Assembly (NCBI GenBank): GCA_032622095.1
Contig: CP136064.1
Location: 193,471,948 to 193,535,947, forward strand
From: Siphonodentalium dalli
Lineage: Eukaryota > Mollusca > Scaphopoda > Gadilida > Siphonodentaliidae
Direction of reading: 5' to 3'
DNA: 64,000 bases
Numbering within the stretch: position 1 is the first letter of the stretch; every line of letters starts with the position of its first letter. A program made the position numbers and the translations under genes. Of this stretch, positions 1 through 12,290 are shown one piece after another. Under the pieces are notes generated by a model, which was not told the DNA's origin, made no database searches, and was given only the letters and a program-made list of their open reading frames with translations.

Positions 1-3000
1 TGATAAATGAATCACGTGATATAGGCGATATCTGTCATAATTTGGAAGAACTGTCCAAGAAAGCAACCGAGGGCACAAACTCGGTTCTCCAGCGTTCTCG
101 AACTATCACCATCAGAAGGCCGGTGATTTCATGGTGCGATAACAACACAGAATCTACCCCCACAATATGTGTATATACCCCAAAGATAAAAATCAAATCA
201 TTAAGTAATATGTATAACAATGAAGCACATTTATATTGACATAAATACCTAATTCAGTTTATAAGTTTGCATTCAATCGAATGCGCATTGACCCCTTCCC
301 AGTTTAGGAACTAAGTAAATAATTGTGATCAAGCTCCATCTCCTATTTTAAAATTGAGGTACGACACTGCGTCAAGATATTTAGGTCAGTGACCACGTGG
401 CATTAAACTGTGTCGCGCCTGTTTAAAATTGAAATGTTACGGTGGTATGATATATATGGTTAGCTACGGACACCAGGGTTTGCACTTGACTCATATTTGC
501 TCTTGCTCTTACTATTGTGCTTGATCTTGCCTGCGCTGGTGTTTCTAAAACGACGCGAATAACCATCTTGATTGTAGTCGATTTTCAACAGCTAATATAA
601 CCAGTATTAAAATTATTTCACACTAAATATGTTTTTTAATGTTTGATACGCATAATGGCTTTTCTTGTATATATATGTTCAGATTATCGGAACAACGCCA
701 AAAAGACAAACTACAAAATTATAACGGTAATTTTGTTAACGGCATCATTTTGCCCTAACAACATCATAGCAATTCAGTTGGACACAACCGCATCATAGCA
801 CATTTTCAGGACCACTTGGCTAGGGGTGATTACTATGGGGTGTATTGAGTGTTCATGAACGATATTTCACCAAGACCCATCAATACTGGACGAATCTAAC
901 TCCAAGATGTTGTCCAAGGATACCATATCGTGACCTCATGTTGGCTGGAATTCTCACTCACTTAAACTGGGTGATAATTTGAACCCTCGTCACGGTGCTA
1001 CTCGTCTGCTCGTGGTCTGTCCCCATTCTCGTCGAACCAAGATCACGCCTTACTGGTAAACCGTTAGCGAACGCCGATTCGAATACACTGTGGCCGGATG
1101 CGTCGGTGTCGTCTCCATTGTGACCCAACAGGGATTACAGTCGAATATGAAATGGTCACTTTGCCTTTCTGCTATTTTTTAATTTAAGCATATTTTAGTT
1201 TTTGTATTTTATTTAATTTACAAAGGGACTGGGGTACACGTTACGGAAACTTGCAGGAGACCCCTTCACGAAACAAGGTTGAATTACAGTATTTGTGTAC
1301 AAGATGACAGAGTATTTACAATCGTGGTATATTATATAACTGGAAAAAAATAATATAGAAGTTATAATGGTCAGAGTGTGGACTAAGTGGTTTCCTGTTG
1401 TATGTTAATTGCCAGCCGTCTCTCTGGATACATATGATATATGAGGACGGGCAATTTTTTGTTTCTTTGGAAGGTTCCGTGCCTTTCGGCCACACTAAAA
1501 ACACCGTGGCCTCTTGGAATAGAGGCTATTATCGGAAACTAATCGTGACCGTAATAATTCACCGGGTGCATGCTCTTAGGAATATGGCTCTTATTTTGTC
1601 CGCTTTAGACAAAATTACCGTACGCATGATGGTTTATATTATAGTTCACACGTGCTAATAGAAATTTCACATTGATTCATGCACCCGATGCTGACTGAAG
1701 TCGGACATTTCTCAGTCGGATTTCCGTAATGTTATAATTACTTTTTGGCGTCTAATACGATTGTATACTATAGCTTTTCTTCTCCAGGTTTATGGACAGC
1801 GCATTTGCGGTACAAAAATCACGAGTACTATATTTCACCTTTTCGTGATGATATATTACTGCAAAACCAGGTTTAACCCATGTGGTTTAATTTCGAGTTG
1901 ACAAGCCGGACCCTAAGGTTTCTAATCTTAAAGTTTAATTTTAAAATTCCAAATCACCTACATGTACATTGTCGTCTGGCCATGGCTAGACATTTCATTG
2001 ATTGTGTAGTGATGTCCGCGCTGCTAAAGCGACCGAGTCGGCCGTCGATTTATGACCTGGCTGTCGTGTTATATACTTGTGTGACTAGGATATTAGTGGA
2101 TCAGCATGCTCGATTTTTCCATTCTTTCTCACACTCCGTCGGTAAGAATAACAGTAATTTTAATAAAGTTCCATTGGCGGCAGTCAGAGTATCCCTCCTC
2201 GAGCATTTTGCTCTGCCTTTTATGTATATAAACCGACTCCGAATGTTTACCGGCCATAGAAGTGACTTCATCGGTCTGTGTGGATGCGTTTAATTTCCTT
2301 TTTGACACACAATATTAGAAACCAAATATTGACTTTATCAGACACCACGCTCAGTTTCTCCCAGTATAATAATCCAACATAATCCTCCCGTTTATTCCTT
2401 AGAGCAATTTTCGTTGATCATCTGCTCCCGGTCTCACAAACCCATTGATCCCCTAAGAAGGGTTTCAACTCGTATGTACATATGAGCCGGCTAGTATCGA
2501 GGCGGGCAAAGCTAGTGTTACAATGGGTCAACATTGCGTTAATATCCGACGAAAAGCTATGTGAAATGTCTCATCCTCGGGTCAAATTGGTGTTTATTAT
2601 TTTTATTGAAATGTCCACAGCAAAATGTGGTAGAATTTACTGAGAGATAAAGCTTGACTCGCAGTTGCTTCGCGAAGAATGCACAGCCCTTTCTGCGCTC
2701 TCCATTTGTTATTTAAACTTACACTCCTTTACTCGGCCCGGCTATATTCTTGTGAGATTTTGTTAGACTCGACACAAAGGCTATTTACGTGGTATGTTTT
2801 ACTTGGGATCAAGTTAAATTCCTTCTAAAGAGCTATCAACTATTCATTTACGCCGGAGCACCGAGCGTAGCGCTGTTGTCGGAAGCTGTATCGACTATAG
2901 AGATTTGAAAGTGTGATTAATTTGAGAATAATATTCTATAAGAGAATCGTTCGTCTGTCGAGAGGTTAGTCTTCGGTTCCATGCGTTATATATCTACTCG

Positions 3001-4028
3001 TAATCTCCAGTACTGAATTTAAACCTAATACTTTATTAGTATTACATAATACAGAATGATGGAATTATCAGGCAGTAGTCGCACACAGCATTGAATTCCG
3101 AGAAGAAATATAAGTTTATAAAACGATCTACATAGATACAGGGCATATAGCTATGCCGCAGTATGCAAATGCTGTCATAGAAAGAGCTTAGGTTAAACAT
3201 TGAATCGTCAAATCGTAGATCAGCAACATAATTAAAAACACCGAAAAGACCATCATAACGCCGGGTTTTTTTATATATATCTGTACAGTACATTGGCATC
3301 GTTAGTTTTCTATAATAATAATAAAATTATTTATGTCTTGGTCACTGTTCGTAATGGAGGTTTCATGTTTAGTGATGGCGCAATTTTCAATAAACCGAAC
3401 AGTAAAGGTCAGATCGATTGGTGTTCGGTTTGGAGAGGTTTTACTGTATATAGGCGTTTGCTTTTGGTTCCGGGGATCAAATTATATCGATAAATACAGT
3501 AAACACTTACTTACATACGGACATTACATGTAACAAAAGGGGTTACTTGACTGTTTTATTAGCAAAGACAGGAGTTATGTTGTAACATGCAATATCATAT
3601 ATTCATAATATTATTAATATATACAAGGAACCCATAAAATAAGTCATACAATAACAACATACATTAACATTTACTGAGTATTGCATATATGCATGCATAT
3701 AATTGCTGTAATGCCATGTAACATTTAACGCGGTATCCTTTTCATAGATAGTTTTATAAATGTGATTAATCTTTTGAGAAGGCTCCGATTTTCAATAGGC
3801 AGTAAGCAATGACATTTATTTCTATTATAGGGTTATCTCAGTAATATTTGGGGATATGAATTTCGCGTAAATCTCGTAACGTTTGACGTATATATGATCA
3901 TAAAGTGGTATTCATCTCAAGGGCTTTTTTCACATAAACACTTCTTAAATTGTCTACGGAATTAGTGGTTTCTTTTATCCATCTATATTTTTCTACTGGT
4001 AATTTATGATTGGATACTGAAGTGATAG
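1..4028. other. No gene recognised; AT-rich non-coding stretch
   Basis: I read both strands and found only short open frames without family resemblance. The longest (137 codons, + strand, 1880-2293) has no domain, no splice context and ordinary AT-rich composition. No tandem array or element with paired ends was seen here. Confidence 0.5.
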
Positions 4029-4091
4029 ATATATATATATATATATCTCTCTCTCTCTCTATCTCTCTCTCTCTCTCTATCCTCTCTCTCT

Positions 4092-4160
<69 letters not shown>
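4029..4160. repeat. Compound microsatellite (AT)n-(CT)n
   Basis: A short AT dinucleotide run passes directly into about 115 bases of CT repeats, interrupted by a C-tract near 4093-4101. It is a simple-sequence repeat with no coding content and is likely length-variable. Confidence 0.97.
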
Positions 4161-4164
<4 letters not shown>

Positions 4165-6390
4165 CGTACGTTATGCAAGACTCTTCTCTTCTGTTTATGA
4201 ATATTTAAAATATTTTATTGGTGTATTTTGATCTCCAGAATATTACTAAACGAGAAATTGTTATTTATATTTATTTTGAGGCTTGAATATTATGATTCGC
4301 TGCACTCGTTCTGTCGATATATATGTATTTCATGTATTTGTCGACCTGTTGTTTTTTTCCGGGGGGTCATCATATGTTGATAAATACACAAATTCCTTAT
4401 ATAAGGAATTTACGTGTACAAAGGGCTTACTGAAGTCATAGAAATATATCAACTACTAGCAATATTCTGCACATAAACTGGACAAACGGTTTAAAATGTT
4501 TACCATATCAGGTAGATCATGCCATGATTATCTACCAAGGGCGCCGGAGTAGGTGGGGTCAGAGGATGATAACTTCCCCATCCTGTCTTCCGCCAAGGGG
4601 GGGGGGGGGCACATGGGGCACCAAGTGCCCTTTCATTCACCATATAATGGCAAGAGTTACCCATATATCAGCTATAAACAGCATTTTAAATTATCGTAGC
4701 TTAATAGTTGTATGGTCTTGGAAAATGCTTTTAAAAATAGTTGCCATGTTGGTCTTTATGCTAATAGTTCTAACTGAAAATGTGCCCTTTATGGCATTTG
4801 TCCCCCGCAACATTGGTCGCTTTCAGCGACGCCCATGATCTCTGCACTGGCTACGCCCGTAGAGATCATATCACCGGTTCAAAACCTGGGATGGGAACTT
4901 TTTTTTTTATCTTCTGACCTGTTCTGACGGAGAACTTTATATATAACACGACCTATTGTGATCCCTGTAAATGGACGGGGTGTAACAAATGCTAGTATAC
5001 CGTTATTACAACCAGCATACCACCAATGGTCTTTAATTTTAAAAGAAACATCGAAAAGTATATATACCTAATTATGTTGCACGCAGGAACGATTCAAAGA
5101 TCAATAAAAAACAATACTCTGCACATTCCTTACATAAGGGCGATATTAAAAAAAATCCCATCCAGCCAGGGGCCCACCACCACCCCCATATGCAAACAAA
5201 AAATGCTTTCCCTCTGATAAATTGTGGGCCCACCCCTCTTTTTCCATTATATTTACACTTGTGGCTGATTTTTAAAGCACATGACGTTTTGCGCTCCAAA
5301 ATACACCTAATATATAATTGTCACTTTCGAATATTTCCCGGTATCGCACTTTGTCGATAAATACATCAAATACCTTTCTACGATAAGTTTGTCTCCCAAA
5401 TGAAATAACTCAAAACGTGTGCATGCTGACAATTAGAACATTTAGATTAATGTGTACAAAACTATATAGCATAGACTATTTCATACAGCTACAGTTATTT
5501 CTCTGTTAACCGTGCATATATCCGATATCATATTTCTCAGCGTACCTGTCTAAGTGATGTGAAACACTCCCCTTAGGTGATCTCGGATGCAATAACAAAT
5601 AATCATGCCAAAATAAGTTATTTTCATCAATTTTATACCCAAATAGTCAGAAAACAGCATCATTCTTATAAACGAATTACACGCAGTGGCTATTATTGCG
5701 CAATAATTCTCGTAATGTCATGTCCAAATAAAGCTTCCCGAATAAAGTATAGTAAATATTTACATTTCTGCATAGTTCAACCGTTGTGTTCTCTGAAATG
5801 ATACAGTCCATGTGGTAGGAAATTTCCACTATACACAGGGGGGGGGGGTCGCGGAAAAAATTTACATATGTAGGGCGAAAAAAATGTTTTTGCCCCACTC
5901 GGGGACCCACCACCCCTCTACCTGCAATTGTTTTCTTTTTTTCCGCCCAATTTTTGGGACCCACCCACAAAATCTTACAAAAAACATAAAATATAAACCA
6001 AATCATAGCCTAGCAAAGAATTGTTCCGTTTCTTATTATTTAATACTATTCCCAGCATTTTAATAAACCTCTAAACTGCTCTAAAGGGAGATAATTCTAT
6101 TAGTATAAAATGTGGAAATGCTGAATGCATGCACTTAAAAACATTGGGCATTATGCCATAAAACATAATAATTATGAGGTAATTACATGTCCTGATATCC
6201 TCAATAACTCCATATTCTTTTATATAACAATAGTATAAGATGTTTTTGAGCCAAGGCCCAATAGTAATACTGTAGTAATAGGGGTAGAACAAATTTCATC
6301 TCCCCTATTTCTGTGATATATATCTGCACATGGGTATGATGGGACCCAAGGAAAGTCACACTCACAGCAGCTCACAGTCTAAATACATGT
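4161..6390. other. Non-coding, with fragments of dispersed repeats
   Basis: No gene seen. G-tracts lie near 4598 and 5841. Pieces of dispersed families are present: 5278-5400 resembles 10799-10900 (same strand) and about 52850-52945 (opposite strand), sharing a TCGATAAATAC core, and 5551-5582 is a fragment of the GTGAAACACTCC family also found near 11.9, 15.0, 28.1 and 43.3 kb. The blocks at 5140-5250, 5830-5970 and 7440-7540 are C-rich and resemble one another loosely. Confidence 0.5.
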
Positions 6391-6675
6391 ATGTATGTCA
6401 TGTTGGTGTGCAGATTGACATATACCAATATTAGTGAAGAATTGGTAGTATTATTAACTTATTATCAGAGTATACAGTTTAGTTTAAAGCCAGCGGAGAT
6501 ATCCAAGCCACGGTCACCTTGTACAAACCGTCCGTATACATGTGGGTGCCCCCTGTGCAATGTGGTTTACTGGACGTATCACATGGAAACCCATTATAAG
6601 AACAAGCATCCTGGATCAGACTGTCCAGTTGAGATATGTGACTCTGAGAAAGTTCGCATGAAGAGAGTTTCATAG
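6391..6675 (+). pseudogene. Short frame with a C2H2-like zinc-finger motif; exon or TE fragment
   Basis: The 94-codon frame carries a Cys/His cluster in its second half: CPLC, then 11 residues, a His, four residues and a second His (CPLCNVVYWTYHMETHYKNK, followed by HPG). The spacing C-x2-C-x11-H-x4-H is one residue shorter than the classical C2H2 finger. The upstream PCTN...P wording followed by CPxC resembles the single finger found in some transposon-derived or lineage-expanded proteins, but I cannot name a family. The first 30 residues have no recognisable content and may lie upstream of a splice acceptor. No partner exon is visible on either side, so this may be an isolated exon, a decayed gene or a TE fragment. 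Real start and end are uncertain. Confidence 0.4.
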
Positions 6676-8460
6676 ATTACCTGTGCAGTTTGATCCAGGG
6701 TTGGTATGATTTATAATTAGTTTCAAGAACAAAGTTCATATTAGTCATGTTTATTTTCTAGCTTTATGTTGCATATGGAATAAGTTGAGACTATAATACC
6801 AAAAGCTACTTTTATAGTTACATTGCTCTATCCTGCTATATCCTAAATTGAATATCAAAGCAACCAATAATGAACAAGCAACTAATAATTACAATACCAT
6901 ATGTATTGGCAGTCAAATAACTGGAACTCCAGATATACTACCTTACTACATGTATCTGTACAGTACGTAACTGCTTAGACTTGTGAATAATAACTGTGGT
7001 TGAATTAATATCACAAAAGGCTAAGCTTTCATATTGTTATCCAAATAATATGAACTTTTTGTATGAGTTATTTTGTTTTATAGTTTTAAACCAGTGGAAT
7101 ATAGTGGAATTGTTATTTTTGTTTGTATCATCAAGTTTATCTTGATAACAAATAATATCCATTATGTGGATTAAGAACAGAAGATGGTAATCATTTCATA
7201 ATTATGCTAATATATGTTTGTTCTTATGTTTTAATGTTTGTTATATGATTTGTTTATATATATATAATATATCTTTCATCTGTCGAAATCTGGTACATTA
7301 ATTTTGACATACATCAGCATACATACACCCCTAAATGGTAGTTAGTTCTGGTTAGTATGTTTTAAATAGCCTAGTGTGTCATATGGTTGATATTAACAGA
7401 TTACATGAGCACAAAAACAGTGATTTTAAGTGGAGGAAAAAATCTGCATTTTTGGTCATTTACGCATTTTTTCCGGGTCCAAATGACCCACCCACCCCCG
7501 CCCTATATATGGAATTTTTGTGCGCGACCCCCCCCCCCTGCTATACCGAATAGTTCCTTCGGTACATTCTTCCAGTGGGGATAGTGCTTGGATACCAACT
7601 GATTGTTTTTATTTAATGAAATAAGTCCACATTATGTCATTAAATGACCACAAATTGACTTTGCTAATTTGCAACAAAAATTTTGATTCAAAGTTCTGAC
7701 TCACTTGAATGGTACACCTTTGGTGATTTCAAGCGATAGTAACAATTATTTGCATAACACTTACGGTTTTAAAATCCTTTTTGCATACGGTTTCTAGCCC
7801 ATTGTAACTTTTTACACTGAAATGCCTGCAAATGAATGTCTGGCAAATTTGAGAGGGTATGAACGTACCCTAAAGACCCGTGGCGTTTTGAATTTTGCTT
7901 TCTTCTAATGCACCCGGTCCACGTGCATCTCGGAAGTTCTCCTCCATCCACAGATACAAAACAGGAATAAGGTATTTATCTCGCGATCGTGAGTCTTAGT
8001 TCCATGTGATCCATTATAGATGCCTCATTTAATTTTTTTTTCTTCTTCAAATTTCATGAAAGTTATCGTATAGCTAGTTCATGTATGCTAAAGGACACAG
8101 CCTGTAAAATAATGCATCACAACCCGTTTTACCGCCCGTCTTGATTTATTTCTATTTTTTTCCTCCACCAAGCCACACAGGATTATCGCCAGCAGAACTG
8201 CACAACACTTTATGAATTTGTGGAATTTTATAGTAGTACAAGCTCTTTTTGATTTCATCCGAACTATGTGTCTCATAAAAATGTTCAGACATAAAGTTAA
8301 ACAAGTAAATGCTTGTCTTTATCGCATTTCTAGAATAAAAATACGTGGTTAAATACACGACATACAGATATACATATATACGGATAATATATGCCAATAG
8401 GAAATCTTATTGAAGTAATGGAGATTATCGCCATAGAAAGGGTATTTGTCCGTTATCATT
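6676..8460. other. No gene recognised
   Basis: AT-rich sequence with a C-tract near 7530. Only short chance open frames are present, and I saw no paired repeats. Confidence 0.5.
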
Positions 8461-8469
8461 ATTAGTATT

Positions 8470-8767
8470 GCTGAAGGGTCACTCTCACCCCCAAAAAAGT
8501 GCTGAAGGGTACACAGGTTTTGAAATTGTACCGAAGGATACACGGGGTTTGTGATCGGCACTAACAGAGTTACTTCAACTGTGTTCATGGATGTATGGCG
8601 CCCATCAGCAGTTTGTTTACACTTTATTTTAACGATCATTGGAACATAAACAATTATTCTGTAACAGAAATCATGGCAGACACGAAAATGAAATGTCATT
8701 TAGAACGAAAATTTTAAAAACCTGTGTACCCTTCAGCACTTTTTTTGTTGAGAGTGACCCCTTCAGC
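8470..8767. mobile_element. Foldback MITE with 9-bp target duplication
   Basis: The ends are long imperfect inverted repeats of about 60 bases, beginning GCTGAAGGG and ending CCTTCAGC. The element is flanked by a perfect 9-bp direct repeat, ATTAGTATT, at 8461-8469 and 8768-8776. A 9-bp duplication with long terminal inverted repeats is typical of Mutator-like elements; an 8-bp (hAT) reading is possible. There is no coding sequence, so it is non-autonomous. Confidence 0.8.
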
Positions 8768-8884
8768 ATTAGTATTACCATGATGATATTATATTTATTG
8801 AACGATAACAGTCATCACACATGCTGTTAAGTCACAGCAACACACATAATTAGGAATTATGACTGTTGCCACAGCCGAGTTTCT

Positions 8885-10110
8885 CGGCATAAATAAATAC
8901 GCATTCGGCATAACTTGTAAATAAGCATTCAGATTAACTTGTAAATAAGCATTCTGCATGACTTGTAAATAAGCATGCTGCATAACTTGTAAATAAGCAT
9001 GCTGCATAACTTGTAAATAAGCATGCTACATTACTTGTAAATAAGCATGCTACATTACTTGTAAATAAGCATTCAGCATAACTTGTAAATAAGCATGCTA
9101 CATTACTTGTAAATAAGCATTCAGCATAACTTGTAAATAAGCATACTGCATAACTTGTAAATATGCATTCAGCATAACTTGTAAATAAGCATTCTGCATG
9201 ACTTGTAAATAAGCATGCTGCATAACTTGTAAATAAACATTTTGCATAACTTGTAAATAATCATGCTGCATAACTTGTAAATAAGCATGCTGCATTACTT
9301 GTAAATAAGCATTCAGCATAACTTGTAAATAAGCATACTGCATAACTTGTAAATATGCATTCAGCATAACTTGTAAATAAGCATTCTGCATGACTTGTAA
9401 ATAAGCATGCTGCATAACTTGTAAATAAACATGTTGCATAAATTGCAAATAAGCATGCTGCATTACTTGTAAATAAGCATGCTGCATAACTTATAAATAA
9501 GCATTCAGCATAACTTGTAAACAAGCATTCAGCATACCTTGTAAATAATCATTCAGCATAACTTGTAAATAAGCATTCAGCATTACTTGTAAATAAGCAC
9601 GCTGCATAACTTGTAAATAGGCATTCAGCATAACTTGTAAATAAGCATTAATTATAACTTGTAAATAAACATTCTGCATAACATGTAAATAATCATTCAG
9701 TATAACTTGTTTATAAGCATTCAGCATAACTTGTAATTAAGCATTAAGTATAACTTGTAAATAAGCATTCAGATTAACTTGTATATAATCATTCAGATTA
9801 CCTTGTAAATAATCATTCAGAGTAACTTGTAAATAAGCATTGAGCATAAATATTAATAAGCATTCAGCATAACTTGTAAATAAACATTCTGCATAACTTT
9901 TAGATAAGCAGTAAGTATTATTTGTGAACAAGCATTCAGTATAACTTGTTAATAAGCATTCATCATAACTTGTAATTAAGCATTAAGCATAACTTGTAAA
10001 TAAGCATTTATCATAACTAGTTAGTAACCATTCAGTATAGCTTGCAAATAAGCATTCATCATACCTAGTTAATAACCATTCACATAACTTGTAAATAACC
10101 ATTGAGCCAC
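8885..10110. repeat. 24-bp satellite, about 50 monomers
   Basis: Monomers follow the consensus ACTTGTAAATAAGCAT plus an 8-base variable end (NCTGCATA or TCAGCATA types). Because 24 is a multiple of three, the array stays open in some frames and yields spurious octapeptide ORFs on the - strand (MQHAYLQV-like). The block at 9118-9240 recurs at 9310-9432, so eight monomers (192 bp) were duplicated as a unit. Monomers from about 9640 onward are increasingly diverged, as expected at an array edge. Confidence 0.95.
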
Positions 10111-11895
10111 AGATGGTGAATATAATAACCCCCGATTGTTTTAGTGAAAAAAATTAACTCCGCAACAGAAATGACCACTGCGCATGGACTCTTTGTAATG
10201 ACATATCATGTAGCTATGTTGTCGCGCGAGGTTGAGTAAAACTGACATAGACTAACTCGAATTATACACTGGTACTGAACAGCTGTAGTACATGTACATG
10301 GTCGTTTGTTTTGCCAGAGAACAGAGAAAAACCTTTCTGTACTATCGCACACGGGAACGAGATATCTGAATTCGAGTTAAGACTGCGGCTTTTATGAATC
10401 GCTTTGGGAACCCCTTCTCTCAGACAGGAACAATACCGAGTGTACGACATCACCTGGGTGCAATATCTCATCCCTCTGATGATGTAATGGTACTAGCTAA
10501 CTGTTTAAATGAACAATAATTGAGCCATAATTCGGGGAGTTCCAGATAAAAGAACGAATTCGGGCGAGTTCTGGCTTAGTAATGACTACGTAAATTCACC
10601 TGGTGATGACAGCAGACACCACAGACATATATATGCTGTATATGTATTGTACCTCGGTTGTCTGGCGAGTTTTTCGGTCATTACACCTGTCTATGACTTT
10701 ATTCAGAAAACTTCTACTCTCAACTGGTAAGCAGTATGTATGTACCTGACGTAATCCCATCGCGTACATTGCCATCATTTATATCGACTAATTGAAGACA
10801 CATGGCGGTTTGCGTTCCAAAAAAAACGAATAATATTCGCCTTTGAATTCTTGCCGGATTCGAAATAGGTCGATAAATACTTGAACTACATTTCTATGAG
10901 CATTATAAATCCCAGAAAGACTCATTGAAGTAATAAAAATTACAACTGTGAACACGTTGTTACAACAAACAACATCCGTGTGCCCGGCATGGAACAGAAA
11001 ATAACGTTCCTGTTAGTCTATTCCTGGTGTGGTAGAAATAAAGAGCGTTTATTTAATTTATGTGCGAAAAGGTAAATTTCAGAGCAGATGAAGCCGTTTT
11101 ATCAATATTTGGTGTATTATCAATTTATCTTCAGTCTCCTTCCCAATTACGTAGACAAAATTTGGAAGCTTGTATGCACCATGTCCATTTAAATTAAACT
11201 GTTGCCAAACACTTCTTTTTATGCGGGATTTAGTATCCACACGGAGGCGGTTCGGGTCACATAGTAGAGGGTTCCATCAGTCTGCTCGTCTGTCCGTCCG
11301 TCCATCTGTCCGTCTACGCGAATCGCCTTGTAATTCGGGTGCTAATTAGCGGATTTCGGTGTCCTTTGGTACGTTGATTCCCAGTTTGGGGTCTGTCCAG
11401 TACGCGATTCTTCTAGGCCATATTCCACGCTTGATGGTAGAGGGATAATATCCCAAGATCTATACTTGTTCTTGACCTCGTTTAAATGTATACTCGTAGG
11501 GCGCGCATCTACAATCTCAAATCGACTCCACCCACCCGCATGTGCAATTTGACTTATATATCAAGATGTTCCATCCACATTAGTGTTTTAAAAAAACACC
11601 GACAGAGATAACGTGACTGTCAATTATTGAGTGAAGGTCGAGTATTGCTCCTGCGACATTAATCCTCTGCCACTCTTGACTGCAATTGTTTGATCTAATT
11701 CGTCGATCGGCATAACCTCACACACCCCGAGTGCCAGAACCAGAATTGTTTTATCTAAACCATCTGCATATGGGCTGAATTTTCATATCATGAGAATGTT
11801 CACGGTATTGATTTTGTTGATGCCACAAATAAATGCATCACGACTTGGCTCTCCGTTGAACAGAGAATAGTTTGAAACCCCACGATACACGACGA
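10111..11895. other. Non-coding with dispersed repeat fragments
   Basis: No gene seen. 10799-10900 is a copy of the TCGATAAATAC repeat (compare 5278 and, inverted, 52850). 11240-11420 has short GTCCGTC-type runs of the kind seen near 38160 and 50750. Confidence 0.5.
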
Positions 11896-11896
11896 A

Positions 11897-12290
11897 CTTA
11901 AAGTGACGTGAAACACTCCGGTTGTGTGACCAAATATAAATGGATAATAATCTTGCTCAAAGTACTTATTTTTACGAATATTAATCCAAATTTCCAGTGC
12001 ACAAACCGTCATTCTTATACATTAATTAAATGCAATAACTCTCGATGGCGAAATCATTTACGTTAGTTTATCGCCGATTGTTGCGTCCCGAATCGAGATG
12101 TAAATATTTACAATTATGCGTAGGTCAGACGATGATATATATGGAGTGGTATGGTCAATATCTTTGAGATTTTCGGCGATGTTAGTAGTATGCTACAATC
12201 CCACAGTTGGCATAGCGCCTGAGTACTAACTTATCAGTTTCACGCACCCGAACAAGTCCATAACATGTCTTTAATTCTAATTTAGAAAAA
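11897..12290 (+). repeat. Copy of the GTGAAACACTCC dispersed element (uninterrupted)
   Basis: It opens with AAAGTGACGTGAAACACTCC and continues through a block that matches 43336-43448 and then 46432-46690. Here the two parts are contiguous, whereas at 43-46 kb they are separated by 3 kb of Helitron copies. The point corresponding to that insertion is between 12011 (A) and 12012 (T). Inverted or partial copies lie at 14958-15296 and 28112-28200. Confidence 0.8.

Noticed and set aside
1880-2293. 137-codon + strand frame
   Set aside because: No domain, no bias, no neighbouring exons; length is compatible with chance in 64 kb.
4525-4900. tRNA-like B box (GGTTCAAAACC) near 4876
   Set aside because: No A box at a proper distance and no cloverleaf; the nearest A-like word is about 340 bases away.
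9098-9487. 129-codon minus-strand frame of repeated MQHAYLQV-like octapeptides
   Set aside because: It is the translation of the 24-bp satellite; shifted frames over the same array are also open, and there is no start context or conserved flank.
8885-10110. Regular repeats resembling a CRISPR array
   Set aside because: Monomers are contiguous with no unique spacers, and the sequence is from an animal-type genome with introns.
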